From: Streptomyces gelaticus
Lineage (GTDB): Bacteria > Actinomycetota > Actinomycetes > Streptomycetales > Streptomycetaceae
NCBI RefSeq assembly: GCF_014649535.1
Contig: NZ_BMTF01000020.1
Location: 87,354-151,353, forward strand
Direction of reading: 5' to 3'
Length of the DNA stretch: 64,000 nt
Shown: positions 59,961 to 64,000 of the stretch, one piece after another
Position numbering within the stretch: position 1 is the first letter of the stretch
Layout: the number at the start of each line of letters is the position of its first letter
Notes under the pieces: generated by a model
Told to the model about the DNA's origin: nothing
The model's database searches: none
What the model saw: the letters and a program-made list of their open reading frames with translations, nothing else
Translations under genes and position numbers: made by a program

Positions 59961-60707
59961 GTGATTTCCGAGCCGGAGATGGTGGACGAGTTCGGTGCGG
60001 TCGGGGCGGGCGAGGTGGTGGGTGACTTCGGCCAAAGACCCGCAGTGGGACCCCGGCCGCGCCGCCCGTGGCGGTGGGCGGTGGGCGGAGCCGTGCTGGC
60101 TTCGGCCCTGTGGGCAGGCGCGTTGTACGTGTACCCCGTCGGCGCCCCGGAGCCGGACCTGCACGGCTACCGGATGGACGGGGACCCGTGCCCGACCGTG
60201 CGGCTGAAGGCGATCGGTGCGGCGATAGCGCCGACGGAAAACACGCCCAGGATCGAACCGGAACACCTGAACGACCCGGCGCTGGACCGGGCAAAGTGCT
60301 TCATCTCCCTCCGGTCCCCGGCCGCGAAGAAGCCGATCAGGAGCCGGTGGTACACCGAATACTCGGTCGGCGTCACGGTGACACTGCACAAGAGGACCGA
60401 CCCGGCCGCCGAGTTCGAGGCGATGCGCGGGACGACCGATTCCGGCACCGACGCCGATGCGAAGGTGGAGAAGGTCCCGAACCTCGGCGACAGCGCGTAC
60501 CTGCTGACGCAGGACGACGGCAATGCGGAGCTGCGGGTGCGGGAGGGCGGAGCGGTCCTCTCGCTGAGCCTGGCCTCCTACGCGCAGTTCGACAGCGAGG
60601 ACGGCGAGGCCCCGCCCGACGAAGGGCCGGACACATCCGATCTGTCCCCCTACCAGTCCGCGATGATCAGCGACATGCGTGACCTGATGAAAAGCCTCAA
60701 GCACTGA
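59961..60707 (+). CDS. membrane-anchored hypothetical protein
   Basis: This 248-residue protein has a cytoplasmic N-terminus, one transmembrane helix (about 38-58, WAVGGAVLASALWAGALYVY) and an extracytoplasmic domain. That domain contains two cysteines (DPCPTV and AKCFISL), a pattern resembling DUF3558-type or other secreted actinobacterial domains of unknown function. The GTG start at 59961 has GAGGGGGGCG upstream. The protein ends with YQSAMISDMRDLMKSLKH. No function is assigned. Confidence 0.75.
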   Translation: MISEPEMVDEFGAVGAGEVVGDFGQRPAVGPRPRRPWRWAVGGAVLASALWAGALYVYPVGAPEPDLHGYRMDGDPCPTVRLKAIGAAIAPTENTPRIEPEHLNDPALDRAKCFISLRSPAAKKPIRSRWYTEYSVGVTVTLHKRTDPAAEFEAMRGTTDSGTDADAKVEKVPNLGDSAYLLTQDDGNAELRVREGGAVLSLSLASYAQFDSEDGEAPPDEGPDTSDLSPYQSAMISDMRDLMKSLKH

Positions 60708-60843
60708 CCCCGGTCTGCCGGACCCTTGCGTCCCGGTGACCACTCCACCCCGGGGAATACATGCCCGGACGAGGGCCTTCCAGCTGCTGTGGCGATCGGT
60801 GACCGGGCCGGCCGCCGGTGCCGTGAACGGAGAGAGGAAGCCC

Positions 60844-61764
60844 ATGCCCAAGGCGTACGTGTTCACCCGCAACGGCGGACCGGAGGTGGAGAGCCTCATC
60901 GACCAGGACGTGCCGGTGCCGGGCCCGGGCGAGCTGCTCGTCGCCGTACGGGCCGCCGGAGTCAATCCGGTCGACTGGAAGCTGCGCGACGGCTACGTCA
61001 GGCCCGGCAGCGAGCGGCAGTCCTTTCCCACCGTCTTCGGCAGCGAGGCCGCCGGGGTCGTCGAGGGCATCGGCCCGGACGTCGAGGGGTTCGCGATCGG
61101 GGACGAGGTCTTCGGCAACCCGGTGACCGGCGGGTACGCCGAGTACACCCTGTTGCCCGTCGCCGTGACCGCGCACAAGCCGGCCGGTCTGTCGTTCACC
61201 GACGCGGCGGTCCTGCCCGTCGCTGCCGCCACCGCGTACGACGGCGTGCGCCAGCTCGGCCTGGCTCCCGGCTCGACCCTGCTGATCACCGGGGCCGGAG
61301 GCGGTGTGGGGACCGCCGCAGTGCAGCTCGCCCGGCACAGTGGCGTCCATGTCATCGGCGCCGCGGGTGCGGCCAAGAAGGAATTCGTCGAGTCGCTCGG
61401 CGCGGTGCACGTCGAATCCGGCCCCGGACTCGCCGACCGGGTGCGGGCAGTCGCACCCGACGGCGTGGACGCGGTCTTCGACCTGGTCGGCGGCGACACC
61501 CTGAGGGCCGTGGCCCCGCTGCTCGCGGACCCGGCCGCACTGATCAGCGCCGGGGGCAAGCCGCTGGCCGTGGAGCTCGGCGGGGCGGCCGTCGCGCGGG
61601 CCCGCACCGCTGCCGTCCTCGACGAGGTGGCGAAGCTCGTCGTCGGCGGCGTCCTGCGGACCCACGTGAACCGGGCCTACCCGCTCCTCGGGGCGGGAGA
61701 CGCGCTGCGGGCCGTGGAGAGCGGACACTCGCTCGGCAAGACCGTGATCGAGGTGGTCGCGTGA
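60844..61764 (+). CDS. MDR-superfamily NADP-dependent oxidoreductase (quinone reductase-like)
   Basis: This 306-residue zinc-free medium-chain reductase starts with KAYVFTRNGGPEVESLIDQDVP and has the family VNPVDWKLRDGY motif (about 40-51) and the nucleotide motif ITGAGGGVGTAAVQLARHSG (about 144-163). It lacks the structural-zinc cysteines. Such enzymes reduce quinones or enones with NADPH. The ATG at 60844 has GGAGAGAGG upstream. Its stop overlaps the next gene's GTG start (GTGA), so the pair is translationally coupled. Confidence 0.89.
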   Translation: MPKAYVFTRNGGPEVESLIDQDVPVPGPGELLVAVRAAGVNPVDWKLRDGYVRPGSERQSFPTVFGSEAAGVVEGIGPDVEGFAIGDEVFGNPVTGGYAEYTLLPVAVTAHKPAGLSFTDAAVLPVAAATAYDGVRQLGLAPGSTLLITGAGGGVGTAAVQLARHSGVHVIGAAGAAKKEFVESLGAVHVESGPGLADRVRAVAPDGVDAVFDLVGGDTLRAVAPLLADPAALISAGGKPLAVELGGAAVARARTAAVLDEVAKLVVGGVLRTHVNRAYPLLGAGDALRAVESGHSLGKTVIEVVA

Positions 61765-62534
61765 GCACGGCGTACGCCGCCGGCGACGCGCACCCGCTGG
61801 ACAGCCCGGTCCACGCCGCACTGACCGGACCGCACGCCCATTTCGCCGAGCGGCGCGGCCGAATCCTGCGCTACCCCGCGGACGTGGCCCCGTGGGTCGC
61901 GGTCCCGGACGCCCCTCGGGCCGAGGACTGGGACGACGCGGCGGCGCTCGTCGGACCCGGCGGAGCCGTCACCATCACCGCCGTCCGAGAGCCACCGCCG
62001 GACGACTGGGAGATCGTCTTTCGGGCCGACGGTGTCCAGCTCGTCGACGCCGGGGTCGAGACGGCACCCCTCCCCGGGGCCGTACGGCTCGGACCCGCCG
62101 ATGTGCCCGACATGCTCGCCCTGGTCGAGCGCACCAGGCCGGGGCCGTTCCTGCCCCGCACCGTCGAGCTCGGCACCTACCTCGGGGTGCGGCGCGAGGG
62201 GGCGCTCGTCGCCATGGCCGGTGAGCGGATGCACCTGCCGGGCTGGAGCGAGATCAGCGCCGTCTGCACCGACGAGTCCGTACGCGGTCAGGGGCTCGGC
62301 ACCGGGCTGGTGCGCGCCGTCGCCCACGAGATCCGGCAGCGTGGCGAAACGCCGTTCCTGCACGCCTCCGCCTCCAACACGAACGCCGTCCGGCTCTACG
62401 AGTCCCTGGGCTTCGTGCTCCGACGCCGGACGTCGTTCCTCTCGGCGCTCGTCCCGCAACCGCTGCCGACCCGCCTGCCCGCCCCCGGCGGCGTCCGCGG
62501 TGAGCGCGAGGCCCGCACGGCAGCCGCGCGCTGA
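61761..62534 (+). CDS. GNAT family N-acetyltransferase (FR47-like)
   Basis: This 257-residue protein has an N-terminal domain of about 115 residues followed by a GNAT core: VAMAGERMHLPGWSEISAVCT, VRGQGLGTGLVRAVAHEI (acetyl-CoA loop) and LHASASNTNAVRLYESLGF. It resembles FR47-like two-domain acetyltransferases. The GTG start is coupled to the upstream oxidoreductase gene. The substrate is unknown. Confidence 0.85.
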   Translation: MSTAYAAGDAHPLDSPVHAALTGPHAHFAERRGRILRYPADVAPWVAVPDAPRAEDWDDAAALVGPGGAVTITAVREPPPDDWEIVFRADGVQLVDAGVETAPLPGAVRLGPADVPDMLALVERTRPGPFLPRTVELGTYLGVRREGALVAMAGERMHLPGWSEISAVCTDESVRGQGLGTGLVRAVAHEIRQRGETPFLHASASNTNAVRLYESLGFVLRRRTSFLSALVPQPLPTRLPAPGGVRGEREARTAAAR

Positions 62535-62541
62535 CCCGCGA

Positions 62542-62561
62542 TTCGGGACCTTGGTCCCGCC
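62542..62561. promoter_or_regulatory. DevR/OsdR-like palindrome upstream of the second PP2C gene
   Basis: TTCGGGACCTTGGTCCCGCC is a perfect 7-bp palindrome (CGGGACC / GGTCCCG) that matches 16 of 20 positions of the mycobacterial DosR consensus TTSGGGACTWWAGTCCCSAA. It lies eight bases after the GNAT stop and about 150 bases before the phosphatase start. A second half-site, CGGGACCTT, occurs at 62597-62605. It could alternatively be a terminator for the GNAT gene. Confidence 0.5.
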
Positions 62562-62569
62562 GGCTGCGG

Positions 62570-62609
62570 GCCGAAGGTCACTGCCGCCTCCCGTCTCGGG
62601 ACCTTCGGC
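62570..62609 (+). other. inverted repeat between GNAT and PP2C genes
   Basis: GCCGAAGGTC (62570-62579) pairs perfectly with 62600-62609 across a 20-base loop. It may be a second terminator arm or part of a regulatory array with the palindrome at 62542. Confidence 0.45.
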
Positions 62610-62709
62610 GAGGCCCGAGAGGCCGTAAGCCTCGTGTGCCGCCCCTCGGGGCCGGGTGCACTGGTACCGAACGCCGGCACCGGGCCGGCAGGTCCCGGGA
62701 GGAGCGGCC

Positions 62710-63924
62710 GTGACGATCGGGCTTCAGCGCCGGCTTGCGACACGTGGAGCGGCGCCTCCCGGCACGGACGCGGGAGAGGCGGTCGTGCACGCGCCACGGG
62801 TCGGGAACCTCGCACTGTTCGGCGGGCTGGCCCTGCTGACGGCCCTGGTCGTCCTGCTGGACCTCCGGACCGGTGAGGACCTGCGCCTCGTACCGCTGCT
62901 GGTGGTCGTGCCCGCACTCGTCTCGGTCTTCGGAACGATCCGGCAGACGGTGGGGGTGTCCACCCTGATCATGATCGTCGTCGTCGGCTCGCACCTGGCA
63001 TACGGCGGCACGTTCTGGGACGTCACCACCGGTGTGATCGTCACCGTGCTGGCCTGCTGCCTGGGTGTCGGCGCCTGCGCGCTGCGGATCCGCCACGCCA
63101 CGCAGATCGCCCGGCTGCGCTCCGCCGCCGGCGCGCTCCAGCGTCAGATCCTGCGCCCGCTGCCCATCCTGACCGACCAGATCCTCGCCCACGGCATCTA
63201 TACGCCGATCGAGGAGGACCGGCTGGTCGGCGGCGACATCTACGAGGTCGTCCAGTCGCCCTACGGAACCCGGGTGATCATCGGGGATGTCCAGGGCAAG
63301 GGCCTCGCCGCGATCGGGGCGGGTTTCGCCGTGCTCGGAGCGTTCCGGGAGGCAGCCATCCGCGAACCTGCCCTGACGGGTGTGGTCGACGCCCTGGAGG
63401 ACGCGGTCGCCAGGCACAACGTCTTCTCCGCCCAGACGGGGGAGACCGAACGCTTCGTCACCGCCCTGGTGCTCGGCTTCGACGGGAGCGACCAGGTCGA
63501 GGCCGTCAACTGCGGTCATCTGTCGCCGCGGCTGCTGCACGACGGCGCGGCCCGTGCCGTTCCGCTGGGCCACACCTCCGTTCCGCTGGGCCTTGCGGAA
63601 CTCAGCCGGGAGGCGCGGGCCGCCGAGTGGCTGGACTTCCCGCCGGGAGCCACGCTGCTGATCTGCACCGACGGGGTCACCGAGGCGCGCGACGCGTCCG
63701 GCGCCTTCTATCCGCTGGATGCCCGGCTGGGCCGCTGGGCGGAGCGGCCTCCGTACGAGGTGCTGGAGGCGCTCAACGCCGATCTCGACTCCTTCTCCGG
63801 AGGAGTGCGGCGCGACGACATCGCCGCCCTCGCCCTCCGCCGGACAGCGTCCGGCGGCGCCGGCCGCCCCCTGCACAGCGGCCATGGCGCCCGCCGGGCG
63901 GCCGAGACGTTCAGCGGCCGGTAG
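62710..63924 (+). CDS. membrane SpoIIE/PP2C-type protein phosphatase
   Basis: This 404-residue protein has about three to four transmembrane helices in the first 130 residues (LALFGGLALLTALVVLLDL, LVPLLVVVPALVSVFG, VIVTVLACCLGVGAC). A cytoplasmic SpoIIE domain follows with LQRQILRPLP, VGGDIYEVV, IIGDVQGKGLAA, VNCGHLSPRLL and ICTDGVTEARD, whose aspartates are the usual metal ligands. It would dephosphorylate an anti-anti-sigma factor in a partner-switching pathway. The GTG start at 62710 has GGGAGGAGCGG upstream. Confidence 0.9.
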   Translation: MTIGLQRRLATRGAAPPGTDAGEAVVHAPRVGNLALFGGLALLTALVVLLDLRTGEDLRLVPLLVVVPALVSVFGTIRQTVGVSTLIMIVVVGSHLAYGGTFWDVTTGVIVTVLACCLGVGACALRIRHATQIARLRSAAGALQRQILRPLPILTDQILAHGIYTPIEEDRLVGGDIYEVVQSPYGTRVIIGDVQGKGLAAIGAGFAVLGAFREAAIREPALTGVVDALEDAVARHNVFSAQTGETERFVTALVLGFDGSDQVEAVNCGHLSPRLLHDGAARAVPLGHTSVPLGLAELSREARAAEWLDFPPGATLLICTDGVTEARDASGAFYPLDARLGRWAERPPYEVLEALNADLDSFSGGVRRDDIAALALRRTASGGAGRPLHSGHGARRAAETFSGR

Positions 63925-63953
63925 AGGGGCCCGGAAGAGCCCCATGGCAACCG

Positions 63954-63989
63954 AATGTCCCGTCGAGACTTATGTCGCGGTGGGACATT
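63954..63989. other. inverted repeat at the window end
   Basis: AATGTCCC (63954-63961) and GGGACATT (63982-63989) form an 8-bp inverted repeat with a 20-base loop, followed by TTTGGG. It may be the terminator of the phosphatase gene or a promoter element of the next gene outside the window. Confidence 0.4.
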
Positions 63990-64000
63990 TTTGGGTGTAC

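Noticed and set aside
1..64000. tRNA or rRNA genes and CRISPR arrays
   Set aside because: No cloverleaf-like sequence with a T-loop/CCA end, rRNA-like stretch or regular spaced repeat was noticed on either strand by eye; a covariance search would settle it.

Overview
The window looks like a chromosomal segment of a Streptomyces or close relative. The G+C content is very high, GTG starts are common, strong GGAGG-type ribosome sites are frequent, many stop/start pairs overlap as ATGA or GTGA, and the gene families are typical of that genus (SigB/F-type sigma factor, SpoIIE/PP2C phosphatases, DUF1876, PRC-barrel/DUF2382, RNase HI with a C-terminal tail). No rRNA, tRNA, CRISPR array or phage module was seen.

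Region 1 (1-11,100) is a carbohydrate catabolic island read entirely on the minus strand. It encodes a GH38 alpha-mannosidase (cut by the window start), a NodB-type deacetylase, a Gfo/Idh/MocA dehydrogenase, an FAD oxidoreductase with its GntR-type regulator, a LacI-type regulator, an enolase-superfamily dehydratase, a D-2-hydroxyacid dehydrogenase and a PmoA/DUF6807 protein. Three LacI-type palindromes (3655, 7810, 11076) tie two operons and the regulator gene into one putative regulon. Four TTRACGCGTYAA-like palindromes lie upstream of the GntR gene.

Region 2 (11,170-14,000) holds a tandem ABM-domain membrane protein, a nucleoside deaminase, a small charged protein and an RNase HI.

Region 3 (14,100-31,800) is a Wzx/Wzy-type exopolysaccharide locus. 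It has a CDP-alcohol phosphotransferase, a TagD-like cytidylyltransferase, three glycosyltransferases, a Wzz/BY-kinase-like protein lacking the Walker A lysine, a Wzx-like flippase, a Wzy-like polymerase, Gmd and Fcl for GDP-L-fucose, a large secreted LamG protein, a lipoprotein and a priming sugar-phosphate transferase behind a 14-bp leader hairpin. An IS982-family element sits in the divergent gap between wzy-like and glycosyltransferase genes. It carries a beta-helix-like passenger gene and has a duplicated left end.

Region 4 (32,200-49,800) is mixed housekeeping and accessory content: MASE1 sensor, PP2C phosphatase, DUF1876, XdhC, a truncated SCO6745-type remnant, AidB-like acyl-CoA dehydrogenase with TetR, a Tat-exported PHP hydrolase, phosphoglucomutase, GNAT, cupin, MFS exporter with divergent LysR, a cytoplasmic binding-protein homologue, a PfkB kinase and a membrane protein.

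Region 5 (49,900-54,900) is a compact fatty-acid/polyketide-like cluster: ketosynthase, acyl-CoA oxidase, ACP, second ketosynthase. Both ketosynthases keep the Cys-His-His triad, so this is not a classical KS/chain-length-factor pair. It is the best candidate here for an undescribed small-molecule pathway.

Region 6 (55,100-64,000) holds PRC-barrel/DUF2382, CbiZ cobinamide amidohydrolase, a 3-hydroxyisobutyrate-dehydrogenase homologue, a SigB/F-type sigma factor, a membrane-anchored hypothetical protein, an MDR oxidoreductase with a coupled GNAT, and a membrane SpoIIE phosphatase preceded by a DevR/OsdR-like palindrome.
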